64,000 bases of DNA. Source: Methylobacterium sp. NMS14P (GTDB taxonomy: Bacteria; Pseudomonadota; Alphaproteobacteria; Rhizobiales; Beijerinckiaceae). The position numbers and the translations under genes are program-made. The notes below the pieces were generated by a model. The model saw nothing but the letters and a program-made list of their open reading frames with translations, searched no databases and was not told where the DNA came from. The stretch is from contig NZ_CP087107.1 of NCBI RefSeq assembly GCF_028583545.1, forward strand, positions 332,501 to 396,500. Reading direction: 5' to 3'. This document shows positions 8,099 to 17,088 of the stretch, piece by piece (within the stretch, counting starts at the first letter, position 1; every line of letters begins with the position of its first letter).

Positions 8099-9229
8099 GT
8101 GGAGACAGTTCATTCCGGTGGCCGGCCGCTCACGCGCGCCGCGCTCGCCGGCCGGAGACGCGCGCTCGAAGCCGGGCGAACGATCTCGCGCAGGGAGCTC
8201 TCGGCGGCCGGCCGGGACGCGGCCAAGGCCCTGCGCCTGCGCCCTGCCCTGCGCTCCATTCTCTCGGCGCTCTGCGCCGTGTGGGGCGAGCAGGAGTGGG
8301 AACGCTTGGTCGTGTGGCCGTCGAACGAGCACCTGTGCGCGATGACCGGGCTGTCGGAGCGCGCGCTCCGGTACGGCTTGCGCGACCTCGTGGCCCTGGA
8401 GGTCATCACGCCTCGGGACAGCGCGAACGGCAAGCGCTTCGCCATTCGGGCGCCGGGCGGCGCCGTCATCGACGCTTACGGCTTCGATCTCACCCCCATC
8501 GTCGCTCGAAAGGGCGAATGGACGGATGCGCTCGCGGAGGCGACCGCGAGAGAGGCCCGAAGACGGCGTTCGTTCGATCTTCTGACCGTCCGTCGCCGCG
8601 CGGTCGCGGAGGCCCTGAGTGCCCTCCGTACGCGCTTTCCGGGAACGGACGCCGCCGATCTGTTCGCAGCACAGGAGTCTCTGGAGCTGAGTACGCCGAG
8701 CAGGCGAACGTCCAGTGCCGATCCGGATCTCGTCCTCGAGGCCTGGGGAGAACTTCAGATCATGACGGAGGAACGCTTCTATCAGGCCGCCTCTGCCGGC
8801 ATTTCCAGCCGCCACATAGAACAAGACACCGGATCTCCTACCGATCCTTGTGCAAGGGCTCCCGAGGAGGAGCCTGGGCCGGTCCAACTGCCCGAGCCGG
8901 GCCTCGTCGCGGCTGCCTGCCCCGTGGCTGGTGAATTCGGCGTTAAGCTCAGGACAGAGGCGGACGTCATCGAGGTCGGCCGCCTGATGCGCGGCGGGAT
9001 CGGGGCGCATCCCTCCGCCTGGAGCGAGGCCTGTGAAGCCCTCGGCCCGTTCCGGGCCTCGGTGCTCGTGCTGATCGTCGCGCAGCTGCACGACGACGAC
9101 GTGCAGCGGGGTGAGATTCGCATCCGGAATCCGGGCGGCTACTTCCGGCAACTCGTCCGCCTGTGTTCCGAAGGCCGCTACGGGCTCGAAGCAGAACTCA
9201 TGGCGATGCGCAGGAGGAAGATGACGTGA
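8099..9229 (+). CDS. repC: Plasmid replication initiator, RepC family
   Basis: A 376-residue initiator that opens the replication origin of repABC-type replicons. The N-terminal half has the winged-helix DNA-binding part (LVVWPSNEHLCAMTGLSERALRYGLRDLVALEVI, about 70-103). The C-terminal half has the second conserved block (VIEVGRLMRGGIGAHPSAWSEACEALGPF... IRNPGGYFRQLV). The GTG start at 8099 has GAGAGGAGG eight bases upstream. In this replicon family the origin often lies inside repC in a lower-GC stretch; 8750-8860 is the least GC-rich part and is the best guess. A short hairpin (CACCC-TTC-GGGGTG) precedes the ribosome site. Unusually, repC lies upstream of repA-repB with 250 bases between, instead of downstream. 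Confidence 0.88.
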   Translation: METVHSGGRPLTRAALAGRRRALEAGRTISRRELSAAGRDAAKALRLRPALRSILSALCAVWGEQEWERLVVWPSNEHLCAMTGLSERALRYGLRDLVALEVITPRDSANGKRFAIRAPGGAVIDAYGFDLTPIVARKGEWTDALAEATAREARRRRSFDLLTVRRRAVAEALSALRTRFPGTDAADLFAAQESLELSTPSRRTSSADPDLVLEAWGELQIMTEERFYQAASAGISSRHIEQDTGSPTDPCARAPEEEPGPVQLPEPGLVAAACPVAGEFGVKLRTEADVIEVGRLMRGGIGAHPSAWSEACEALGPFRASVLVLIVAQLHDDDVQRGEIRIRNPGGYFRQLVRLCSEGRYGLEAELMAMRRRKMT

Positions 9230-9433
9230 GCCGAGCGGGACGGCGTCGCCCGGGACGGATTTCTCGAGGGCTCCTTTGGCCGGCGGCTGGTCCGCGCTTT
9301 GCGGCCCGGTGTCGGTCTGAGGCGAGGGTCGTGCACGCGTCCCCTGCCCTGCTTTCAGGAGCCGCACTCGGGGATCGTCGGCCGCGCCTGGGGCTGGACA
9401 CATCCGCGCGAATCGGGCTCACCCTATCGTTTG

Positions 9434-9468
9434 CGGTGAACTGGGCATTTCGACCGTTTCACCGTGAA
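9434..9468. promoter_or_regulatory. Palindromic operator candidate upstream of repA
   Basis: CGGTGAA at 9434-9440 is repeated in inverted form at 9458-9464, and the second copy is itself part of an 11-bp palindrome TTCACCGTGAA (9458-9468), ending 13 bases before the repA start. The half-site GGTGAAC also occurs just before repC (8057-8063). RepA/ParA proteins of this type repress their own promoter, so a RepA or RepB binding role is plausible but untested. Confidence 0.4.
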
Positions 9469-9481
9469 CGAGACAGGGCCG

Positions 9482-10708
9482 ATGAACCAGCATCTCTCCG
9501 GCGGGCCACTGGCGCCTGCGCCAAATCAGACTGCCGGCGACGATGCTCGCCTGCTCGGTGCGAAACTGCGCGAGATCGCGTCCGTCGTATTCTCGCCGTC
9601 CGAGGCCAAGACGCTTCGGCGTTTCACCTCCGGCGAGGTCGCGCGCATCCTGGGCGTCACCGACAGCCGGATCCGGCAACTCTCCCCCGACCTTCTCGTC
9701 TCCGAGCCCGAAGTCGCCCCGGGTGGACGGCGGATGTACACGCTGGCCGACATTCACGCCCTGCGCGCGCATCTCGATGAGATCGACCGCGTCGGGCGCC
9801 GCTACCTGCCACACCGCGATCCCGACAAGGGTGAGCACCTGCAGATCATCGCCTGCGTCAACTTCAAGGGCGGCTCGGGCAAGACAACGACGGCCGCGCA
9901 TCTCGCGCAGTCGCTCGTGCTGCGCGGCTACCGCGTGCTGGCGGTCGACCTCGATCCGCAGGCCAGTCTCTCCACGCTGCTCGGCGTCCGACCCGAGAAC
10001 GAGCGCGAGCCCTACCGCACCATCTACGATGCGATCCGCTACGGCGAGGAGCGGTGCGGCCTCGGCGCGGTCATCCGGGAGACCTACTTCACGGGACTCG
10101 ACCTGGTCCCGGCGGATCTGGAACTTGAGGTCTTCGAGTTCGAGGCGCCCAACCACATGGCGCGGCGGAAGGCGAACGATCCCGAGCCGCCCTTCTTCGT
10201 GCGGGCCGGCCTCGCGCTTGAGGAAGTCGCGGACCGCTACGACGTCGTCGTGATCGATTGTCCGCCGCGCCTCGGCTACCTCACCATCGCGGCTCTCTGC
10301 GCTTCGACCTCGCTCCTCATCACGATCCATCCGCAGATGCTCGATGTCTCGAGCATGCGCCAGTTCCTCACGATGATGGACGAGCTGATGGAGCCGGTCC
10401 GGGAGCAGGGGGGTGTGCGCACCCACGACTGGTTCCGCTACCTCGTCACGCGCTTCGAGCCGCAGGACACCCCGCAGACCGAGGTGGTCGCGATGCTGCG
10501 CGGCCTGTTCGGCGAGCGCGTTCTGACCAAAGCCATGCTGCAGTCGGCCGCGGTGTCGAACTCGGGCCTGCGCGGCCAGACCGTGTACGAGACACCGCTG
10601 CGCCGCGACGAGGTGACGGGCTCGACCTACCGCCGCGCGCTCGACGCGCTCGACGCGGTCAACAGCGAGATCGAGACCTTGATCGCACGTGCATGGGGCC
10701 GGGTATGA
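9482..10708 (+). CDS. repA: Plasmid partition ATPase RepA (ParA family)
   Basis: A 408-residue ATPase that segregates the replicon and usually represses its own operon. The N-terminal ~110 residues carry a MerR-like helix-turn-helix (FTSGEVARILGVTDSRIRQL). The ATPase domain has the deviant Walker A motif KGGSGKTT at about 129-136, the A' motif DLDPQAS and Walker B VVVIDCPPRLG. I prefer the ATG at 9482; a GTG six codons upstream is possible and would overlap the palindrome at 9458-9468. Its stop overlaps the repB start (ATGA), so the two genes are translationally coupled. Confidence 0.92.
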   Translation: MNQHLSGGPLAPAPNQTAGDDARLLGAKLREIASVVFSPSEAKTLRRFTSGEVARILGVTDSRIRQLSPDLLVSEPEVAPGGRRMYTLADIHALRAHLDEIDRVGRRYLPHRDPDKGEHLQIIACVNFKGGSGKTTTAAHLAQSLVLRGYRVLAVDLDPQASLSTLLGVRPENEREPYRTIYDAIRYGEERCGLGAVIRETYFTGLDLVPADLELEVFEFEAPNHMARRKANDPEPPFFVRAGLALEEVADRYDVVVIDCPPRLGYLTIAALCASTSLLITIHPQMLDVSSMRQFLTMMDELMEPVREQGGVRTHDWFRYLVTRFEPQDTPQTEVVAMLRGLFGERVLTKAMLQSAAVSNSGLRGQTVYETPLRRDEVTGSTYRRALDALDAVNSEIETLIARAWGRV

Positions 10709-11715
10709 GCCAGAAGAAGCGCCTGAGCGCGATCATGGGCGCGCCGATCCAGACGGATGTGGCTTCGCCCGCACATCCCGATTCCTCAAAGACTTACCCC
10801 CCTGTGACAGGTGTCACACCCCCTCCCCTGGTGCCGGAGAAGCGACCCGCGGCGGCGCGCTCGATCGCTGCCATGTGGGCGGCGGCCCGTCCAGTGGTGG
10901 CGCAGGACGGGGCCGTGGTCGAACTCGATCCGAGCCTGTGCGAGCCATCCGCCATCGCCGACCGGGTGCCCGATGTGACGGACGCGACGTTCGACGCCTT
11001 CGTGGATCAGATCCGGGACGAAGGCCAGCATACGCCGATCCTCGTCCGCCGGCATCCGACCAAGTCTGACCGCTACGAGATCGCCTACGGGCGGCGTCGC
11101 ACGCGGGCGGCCGCGGCGCTGGGCAAGCCGGTTCGCGCCGTCGTGCAGGATCTGACCGACGCCGAACTCGTGGTCGCACAGGGCTCCGAGAATCTGGCGC
11201 GCGAGGATCTCAGCTACATCGAGCGTGCCCACTTCGCCCGGAACATGGAGCGGGCCGGCATCGCGCGCGACCTGATCCTGAAGGCGATGGCCGTGCACCG
11301 GACCGAACTCGACCGCTATCTCGATATCGCGGAGAGCATCCCTGCCCCGGTTCTCTCGGCCATCGGCCCAGCTCCGAAAGTCGGTCGCCCTCGCTGGCTG
11401 ACGCTGGCCGACCGGATCAGGGCGGCGAGCCCGGAGCGGATCGACGCCGCCCTCACCTCGCCGAAGCTGGCCGGCAAGCCCTCGGATGAGCGCTTCGCGG
11501 TGATCCTGACCGAACTCGCCGCGCCGCAGCCGCAGAAGGCGAAGCCGAAGGCCGAGACGCTGAAGGATCCCAGAGGCCTGAAATTCGCCCGCGTGGAGCG
11601 GAGCACGACCGGTCTGCGCCTGACGCTCGATGAGGCGATCGCGCCCGGCTTCGGGGATTACCTGGCCGACCGGCTGCCCGAACTCCTCGCCGCGTATCGA
11701 GCGAGCCGAGACTGA
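10705..11715 (+). CDS. repB: Plasmid partition protein RepB (ParB family)
   Basis: A 336-residue centromere-binding partner of RepA. The ParB nuclease-like/CTP-binding N-domain lies at about 75-160 (FVDQIRDEGQHTPILVRRHP, then YEIAYGRRRTRAAAALGKPV, NLAREDLSYIERAHF), followed by a helix-turn-helix region (RDLILKAMAVHRTELDRYLDIAESIP) and a C-terminal dimerisation part. The long open frame upstream (from 10258) is an artefact of overlap with repA; the ATG at 10705 overlaps the repA stop by four bases. I searched by eye for the GTTN4GCN4AAC parS consensus between 8.0 and 12.8 kb and did not find it, so the centromere is either divergent or elsewhere. Confidence 0.92.
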   Translation: MSQKKRLSAIMGAPIQTDVASPAHPDSSKTYPPVTGVTPPPLVPEKRPAAARSIAAMWAAARPVVAQDGAVVELDPSLCEPSAIADRVPDVTDATFDAFVDQIRDEGQHTPILVRRHPTKSDRYEIAYGRRRTRAAAALGKPVRAVVQDLTDAELVVAQGSENLAREDLSYIERAHFARNMERAGIARDLILKAMAVHRTELDRYLDIAESIPAPVLSAIGPAPKVGRPRWLTLADRIRAASPERIDAALTSPKLAGKPSDERFAVILTELAAPQPQKAKPKAETLKDPRGLKFARVERSTTGLRLTLDEAIAPGFGDYLADRLPELLAAYRASRD

Positions 11716-13127
11716 CCACCTCAGGCGCCGCAGACCCAGGCGGCGTTCGGGAGATCGGGAGCGCACCGGCTGTGCCGGACGCACCGAGCGTCTTCTCTGC
11801 CGACGAGGGGCGCCGGCACGACCGGTCAGGATCGGTGCCGTGATGTTCCGCGGGCGCGCGTGCCCCGCGCCTGTTCGCACGGGGGATCGCGCCCTGATCG
11901 CTCGCCGGGAGGCGGTTCGCCCGAAGGGGAGGGCGCGCGGTGCCGCCGAGCGCTGGACCCGCCCGCGATCCCCGGACGCATCGCGGCCTCGCAGGGCAGA
12001 TCCTGGTCGTGGAAGCGACGGAGCGTGCGGTCGCGTCGACGCGCCGAGCCCGGTCTGCGGTGAAGAGCAAGGGTCCAGGAGGCAGAGCACCGCCGCGCCC
12101 CCCGGCGAGGTCGCGGCGGTGGATCGTTGACGGACCGCGTGCCGGGCCCGGGCTTCATGATGGCAAGCTGCCAATCGCTCTAACGCGCTGGCACGCCCCG
12201 ACAGGCGACGGACCGAAGCGCGACGCCTCCAGCCGGGAGAACGATCGCGTACTGTGGCCGCGAACTGCGTGGTCCGACGGAGGCGGGCGCTGCTGATCAC
12301 CGCGGCCGACGATGTTGCCGCGCCAGCCGTCCCCGATCTCGATTTCCGGATCATCGGGACCGGTCCCGCCAATTCGAGGGGGACCCGTCGCCTGACTGGT
12401 CGGAACGGCGCCCGATATCGAACAGTGGGCTGCCGCAGTGGCCGGTCAGCCGAGGTGCGTCGGCCCCATCCCTCGTGTGCTTCCAGAGGATCCGGCCTTC
12501 GCGATCGATAGCCGCGTGAGAGCCTGCGAACCGCCGCCGCCTGCCGCCGCGCGGGCTCTCAACGCCGGAACGGAGAGCCTTCAGAGGGCAGGGGGCGCCG
12601 ACAGATGATGCCCCGGAGCGCCATCTCTGAGGACAGCCGGAGAGGGCAGCCAGCCCCCTCCTCGGCCCCTTGGACCGCACCCGACCAGGGGAGGCGGCGT
12701 CGCTCGCCGCGAAGCTCTGCGACTGACCGCGGACACGGATGCGCGGTCGTTTAGAGATCGTTAGCCATATTTCCGCGGCCCTCCGTGCCGCTCCGGAACC
12801 GGCCCAGGATCATCGAGGCGCACATGCTCGGGGGAGGAGACCGGAACCACGTCCGAGGCCGCCCCGTCGGGATGACACCCGTCGGACCGGCCTCCTGACC
12901 GCTGCGCGACACGCCCGAACCCCTGGGACCTGTCGCGCAGCGGCACGGGTCAGTGAGGCCGGTCTCCGGATCCATGACCGGTGACGCCGCCGGCAGCGGA
13001 TCCTGGACCGGCAGGGGAGGGGGGATATCCGTCTGGCCACTGCCCGCGGCTGAGCGCTCTTTCTGGCGGCCGATCCCGGTCGAGCCGTCAGCTGAGCCAC
13101 GGCGGCGGATTCGGACGCACCGGTATC
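11716..13127. other. 1.4 kb downstream of repB without a convincing gene
   Basis: Frames on both strands in this stretch give Arg/Pro-rich, low-complexity translations with no recognisable domain, unlike the flanking genes. In most repABC replicons this position would hold the antisense RNA and repC; here repC is upstream. It may hold a partition site, decayed sequence or non-coding RNA. I could not identify any of these. Confidence 0.5.
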
Positions 13128-13400
13128 TCAGTCGACGCCGCACGCGAGGATGCCGCGCCGGCGCCGCTCGGCATCTTCCCGGGCCGCCTCCTGCCAGCTT
13201 TCCTCGGGCGGGGTGATCTCGACCGTGTCTTGGTCTCGGGTGGGCCGCTCGCCCGGGAGATAGAGACTGCGCGGGTCGGCGGACAGGGCACCGGTCGTCT
13301 CGGGATCGTCGCCGCAGTTTCCGTCCGGCCGACCAGCCTGGGCGAAGGCGGGACCAGCGCACACGATCATGACCGACGTGAAGGCGATGAGCGTTCTCAT
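13128..13400 (-). CDS. Small exported protein of unknown function
   Basis: A 90-residue protein with a clear Sec signal peptide (MRTLIAFTSVMIVCAGPAFA, cleavage after AFA). The mature part is short, polar and charged (ETTGALSADPRSLYLPGE, then ESWQEAAREDAERRRRG), with two Cys (NCGDD and LACGV) that could form a disulphide. I know no named family for it. It stands alone between the gene-poor region after repB and another small frame. Confidence 0.65.
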   Translation of the reverse strand: MRTLIAFTSVMIVCAGPAFAQAGRPDGNCGDDPETTGALSADPRSLYLPGERPTRDQDTVEITPPEESWQEAAREDAERRRRGILACGVD

Positions 13401-13638
13401 GATCGGTGTCTCGGCATCCGGGCGCGCTAGAGTGATCTCGGCTGGCAGCGGGCTGCGACGGCCGCGGGCCGACCGGCTTAGCGGAGAGTTCGTGCCAAGG
13501 CTCGGCGGCAGCTATGGGCCAGGAGCATGCGACCCCTGAGTGCGTCGCGCTTGACCGCGCGGCGCCGGGCGGCCGGTGCCGGGGCCAAGCGGCGGGGGGC
13601 GCATGGACACCTCGGAACGGCTTAGCTAGCCTTCCGGA

Positions 13639-13953
13639 ATGGCTGACAGCATTCTGGACATCACCGGTCGCGTCGGGAGCACCGTCCGCGCCGTGGCGAG
13701 TGAGACCGGCATAGGCCTTCGGTCACGGACCCACGGTGCAGGGGTCGCGGTCGACCTCGCCCCGGAAGCGGCCTTCGAACTGGGCGCGTGGCTAGTGGAG
13801 CAGGCACGGGCGCAGGGCGTGGGCCGCCCCACCGCTGCAGACCGTGATGATGTCTGCCGGGCGAGCACCGCGGAGCCGGCCGGACACGCCGCCGCGCGGG
13901 GCTCGCACAATCGGCGTTCCCGCGTCGGCAGGAAGCCGCCACCGACCCGATAG
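13639..13953 (+). CDS. Doubtful small hypothetical protein
   Basis: A 104-residue frame. The first ~60 residues look protein-like (MADSILDITGRVGSTVRAVA... ELGAWLVEQARAQG), while the last 40 are Arg/Ala-rich and look non-coding. There is no good ribosome site before the ATG. It is convergent with the LigJ-like gene. It may be a real short gene with a decayed end, or a chance frame. Confidence 0.35.
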   Translation: MADSILDITGRVGSTVRAVASETGIGLRSRTHGAGVAVDLAPEAAFELGAWLVEQARAQGVGRPTAADRDDVCRASTAEPAGHAAARGSHNRRSRVGRKPPPTR

Positions 13954-13997
13954 GGGTCACCGGTCCCGCTTGATCCCGCACGGCAGGGCCGGATGAG

Positions 13998-15185
13998 CTA
14001 CGGCGTCACGCCGGCTGACCGAAGCCGCTCCGCGAGGCGCGGATACACGCGCAGCGCGTTCCCGGCGTAGATCTTGGCCCGGTCCGCGTCCGGGATCGCC
14101 GCGGCCTCGACGTAGCGCTTGGTGTCGTCGTAGGCGTGGCCGGTCTCGGGATCGATCCCGTTCACGGCGCCGACCATCTCGGAGGCGAACAGCACGTTCT
14201 CGCGCGGGACGACCTTGAGCAGCAGGTCGATGCCGGGCTGGTGGTAGACGCAGGTGTCGAAGAAGACGTTGCGCATCAGTTCGGACAGTGGCGGCCGCTT
14301 CAAGTCCTGGGCCAGCCCCCGGTAGCGCCCCCAATGATAGGGCACGGCGCCACCGCCGTGCGGGATGATCAGGCGCAGCGTCGGGAAGTCCTTGAACAGG
14401 TCCGAGGTGACGAACTGCATGAAGGCGGTGGTGTCGCCGTTGATGTAGTGCGCGCCGGTCGCGTGGAAGTTGGGATTGGCCGAGGCGCTGACATGCACCA
14501 TGCCGGGCACGTCGAGCTCGACCATCTTCTCCCAGAGCGGGTACCAGAACCGGTCGGAGAGCGGCGGGTCGGTCCAGTAGCCTCCGGACGGGTCCGGGTT
14601 GACGTTGCAGCCGACGAAGCCGAGTTCCCGGACGCAGCGCTCCAGCTCGGGCACGCAGGCTTTCGGCGAGACGCCGGGCGATTGCGGCAGCTGGCAGACC
14701 CCGACGAAGTTCTGCGGCATCAGGCTCGTCACGCGGTGAATCATGTCGTTCGACACGATCGACCAGTCGAGGCTGGTGCGGGCCGTTCCGATATGGTGGC
14801 CCATCCCGCCGGCCCGCGGCGAGAACAGCGCCAGGGAGATGCCGCGCTCGGACTGGAGCTTCAGCTGCCGCCCGCTCACGCTGGCGCGCACGGCGTCGTC
14901 GCTGACCCGCAGGTCCGACGGCGCCGGGGACTGGCCCGGGTCGTTGAGCGCGCCGATCTGGCGCTTGCGCCAGTCCAGCATGGCGGCCGGCTCGGTGGTG
15001 TAGTGCCCGTGGCAATCGATCACCAAGCCCGTGTAGCGCGACGGCTCGGCCCGCGCCGCGCCCGCCGTCATCGCCGCCGCCCCCAGCCCCGCGAGGCGGC
15101 CCATGAAGCCGCGGCGGGGCAGGCAGCACGCGCACCGGGCGCCGGCGGCCGGTTCGGCCGCCCCGGGATCCGCCGCGCCGATCAT
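13998..15185 (-). CDS. Tat-exported amidohydrolase-fold protein, 4-oxalomesaconate hydratase (LigJ)-like
   Basis: The 395-residue protein belongs to the amidohydrolase superfamily and is closest in style to LigJ, which hydrates 4-oxalomesaconate in the protocatechuate 4,5-cleavage and gallate pathways. It has the metal motif DCHGHYTT, then MVHVSASAN, LIIPHGGGAVPYHWGR and the LigJ-like end (FASEMVGAVNGIDPETG, DDTKRYVE). The surprise is the N-terminus: a twin-arginine signal (LPRRGFMGRLAGLGAAAMTA... ARA), so the enzyme should be folded in the cytoplasm and exported. The usual LigJ is cytosolic and lacks this. The ATG at 15185 overlaps the stop of the upstream beta-propeller gene by four bases, so expression is coupled. 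The exact substrate is unknown. Confidence 0.85.
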   Translation of the reverse strand: MIGAADPGAAEPAAGARCACCLPRRGFMGRLAGLGAAAMTAGAARAEPSRYTGLVIDCHGHYTTEPAAMLDWRKRQIGALNDPGQSPAPSDLRVSDDAVRASVSGRQLKLQSERGISLALFSPRAGGMGHHIGTARTSLDWSIVSNDMIHRVTSLMPQNFVGVCQLPQSPGVSPKACVPELERCVRELGFVGCNVNPDPSGGYWTDPPLSDRFWYPLWEKMVELDVPGMVHVSASANPNFHATGAHYINGDTTAFMQFVTSDLFKDFPTLRLIIPHGGGAVPYHWGRYRGLAQDLKRPPLSELMRNVFFDTCVYHQPGIDLLLKVVPRENVLFASEMVGAVNGIDPETGHAYDDTKRYVEAAAIPDADRAKIYAGNALRVYPRLAERLRSAGVTP

Positions 15186-16321
15186 CGCGCGCCACCCTCC
15201 GGCAGCGCGGCCCGCTTGCGCAGCACCATGTCGCCTCGGAACAGGAACTTCTGCGCCCGCTTCCCGGTGTCGACCTCGGTGGTGAAGACGTTGCCCTTGG
15301 AATCGATGGCGAGGTTGTGGACCCAGTGGAAGTCGCCGGCCATCCGGCCGTTGCGGCCGAAGCGGCCGAGGACCTCGCCGGTGTCGCGGCTCAGGGTGCG
15401 GACCTCGTTGTTGGCGCCGTCGGCGTTGAGCAGGTAGGTCTGGCGCTCGTCCGGCCACAGGGCGAGTTCCCAGACCGAACCGTTGGCCCGGGTATTCTTC
15501 TCGACGAACATCTCCTTCACGAAGGTGCCGTCCTTCCTGAACACCTGGATCCGGTCGTTGGTCCGGTCACAGACGTAGACGAGGCCGTCGCGGGCGATCT
15601 GCACGCAGTGCACCGGGTTGGCGAATTGCTGGGACGGGGCCGCCGCCGGATCGTAGGGGCCGAGCTTGTCGTCGGTCGGCGGCTTGCCGTAGGCGCCCCA
15701 CATCCGCTTGAACGCGCCGGTCTCCGCGTCGAACACGATGACGCGGTGGTTGTAGTAGCCGTCGGCCACGTAGAGCTCGTTCGTCTCCGGATCGACCATC
15801 ATGCCGGCCGGCTTGCCGAGGCGGCTCGTGTCCCGGCTGTCGGTCTGCGGCCCCTGCTTGCCGATCTGCAGCACGAACTTGCCGTCAGGCGTGAATTTCA
15901 GGATCTGGCCGTCGGTGTCGCCGTTGCCGGCGAGCCAGACGAAGCCCTTGTGGTCGATGTGGATGCCGTGCTCGTTCTGGGGCCATTGATAGCCCTCGCC
16001 CGGGCCGCCCCAGGACTTCACCAAGTGCCCGGCCTGGTCGAAGACGAGGACCGGCGGCGCCGGCTTGCAGCAGCGGGTGCGGGGCGGATCGAGGCTCGCG
16101 GCCTTCTCGTCGTCGGTGAGGGTGCGCGGCCGCTGGATGACCCAGACATTGTCCTGCGCGTCGACCGCGACGCCCGCCGCCTGACCCATGATCCAGTCGT
16201 TCGGCAGGCGCTGCGGCCAGGCCGGATCGACCTCGAAGCGCAGCGGCTCCTCGGCGACGGCGGGAACGGCGAATGTCAGGGCGGCCGCAGCCGTCAGCTG
16301 ACGCAGCACGCGTCGCAGCAT
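15182..16321 (-). CDS. Exported NHL-repeat six-bladed beta-propeller protein
   Basis: A 379-residue protein with a Sec signal peptide (LTAAAALTFAVPAVAEE) and repeated NHL-type blades, visible as recurring motifs such as AAGVAVDAQDNVWV, HGIHIDHKGFVWLAG, AGMMVDPETNELYVADGYYNHRV, HCVQIARDGLVYVCDRTNDRI and HNLAIDSKGNVFTTEV. Such propellers are often binding scaffolds or peptidylamidoglycolate lyase-like proteins. It has a paired Cys (RCCKPAPP) early in the mature part. The start is set by GAGAGGAAACCGAA before the ATG. It is translationally coupled to the exported LigJ-like enzyme, so both probably act together in the periplasm. Confidence 0.85.
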   Translation of the reverse strand: MLRRVLRQLTAAAALTFAVPAVAEEPLRFEVDPAWPQRLPNDWIMGQAAGVAVDAQDNVWVIQRPRTLTDDEKAASLDPPRTRCCKPAPPVLVFDQAGHLVKSWGGPGEGYQWPQNEHGIHIDHKGFVWLAGNGDTDGQILKFTPDGKFVLQIGKQGPQTDSRDTSRLGKPAGMMVDPETNELYVADGYYNHRVIVFDAETGAFKRMWGAYGKPPTDDKLGPYDPAAAPSQQFANPVHCVQIARDGLVYVCDRTNDRIQVFRKDGTFVKEMFVEKNTRANGSVWELALWPDERQTYLLNADGANNEVRTLSRDTGEVLGRFGRNGRMAGDFHWVHNLAIDSKGNVFTTEVDTGKRAQKFLFRGDMVLRKRAALPEGGAR

Positions 16322-16448
16322 TTCGGTTTCCTCTCCCAGCTTTTATTCAATTCTCGTCGCCATCAGAGGCTGAAAGGCGATCCTCGTCCAGCATCGCGCA
16401 GCATATCCGGGTAACATCGCGCTACGCTTGCACCGGGATGTTCCTGGT

Positions 16449-16481
16449 CGCGCGCCGTCCCGGCCGCCGCCGGGGCGCGCG
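16449..16481 (-). terminator. GC-rich hairpin after the decarboxylase genes
   Basis: CGCGCGCC (16449-16456) pairs with GGCGCGCG (16474-16481), with a further inner CCGGC/GCCGG pair, 11 bases beyond the stop of the TPP beta gene. It lacks a T-run, so it is a possible rather than sure terminator. Confidence 0.35.
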
Positions 16482-16491
16482 GCGTCGCCCT

Positions 16492-17088
16492 CTAGGAGGC
16501 CGGGTAGCCGAGCGCGGCCCGGAAGCGGTTCTTGACGTGGACGCCGTCCCGCGGCGGCAGGACGCGCGGCGGGTTCTCGGGCCGGATCTTGATCGCCGCG
16601 AAGGTCAGGCCGGTCCGGGCGGCGACCCGGTCGCGCAGGGTGTCGAGGCCGGCGGTGTCGGCGATCGCCCGGCTCCACGGGAACCCGCAGGCGTCGGCGA
16701 CCCGCTCGAGCGCGAGGCCGCGGCCGGCATGGCTCGCCTGCATGCCGGTCTCGCCGTAATGGCCGTTGTCGAGGACCGCGACCGTCAGGTTCGGCGGTCG
16801 CTGCAGGGCGATCGTCGCGAGCCCGCCGAGCCCCATCAGCATCTCGCCGTCGCCGGTGATCACCAGGACGGGCCGCGCCGGCTGGGCGAGGGCGAGGCCG
16901 AGGCCGACCATGGCGGCCGAGCCCATCGCCGCCCACAGGTAGTAGTTTCCGGGATGGTCGCCCGCCGCCATGACGTCGTAGGAGGGCGAGCCGAGCCCTG
17001 TGATAACCAGCAGATCGTCCCGGCCGGCCAGGAGCCGCGCCACGGCCTCCCGGCGCTCCAGCGGCCCACCCGCGTTCACTTCAGCCAC
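16492..17088 (-). CDS. TPP-dependent decarboxylase, C-terminal (TPP-binding) subunit
   Basis: A 198-residue subunit with the thiamine-diphosphate/Mg motif GDGEMLMGLGGLATIALQ... DNGHYGETG and the substrate-channel segment GLGSPSYDVMAAGDHPGNYY. Length and layout match the beta subunit of split decarboxylases such as sulfopyruvate decarboxylase ComE, or the C-terminal half of phosphonopyruvate decarboxylase. The likely start is a GTG at 17088 with GGAGAG upstream; another GTG at 17079 is possible. Either overlaps the end of the alpha gene, so the two subunits are coupled. The 2-oxoacid substrate is not known. The neighbours suggest a ring-cleavage or organic-acid pathway rather than coenzyme M synthesis. 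Confidence 0.85.
   Translation of the reverse strand: MAEVNAGGPLERREAVARLLAGRDDLLVITGLGSPSYDVMAAGDHPGNYYLWAAMGSAAMVGLGLALAQPARPVLVITGDGEMLMGLGGLATIALQRPPNLTVAVLDNGHYGETGMQASHAGRGLALERVADACGFPWSRAIADTAGLDTLRDRVAARTGLTFAAIKIRPENPPRVLPPRDGVHVKNRFRAALGYPAS

Noticed and set aside
12254..12511. Plus-strand frame in the gene-poor region after repB
   Set aside because: The translation is basic and low in hydrophobic order, without ribosome site or domain; I do not count it as a gene.
8000..12800. A RepB centromere (GTTN4GCN4AAC)
   Set aside because: Scanning by eye found partial matches (for example GTTCGCAGCACAGGAG near 8656) but none with both outer triplets.
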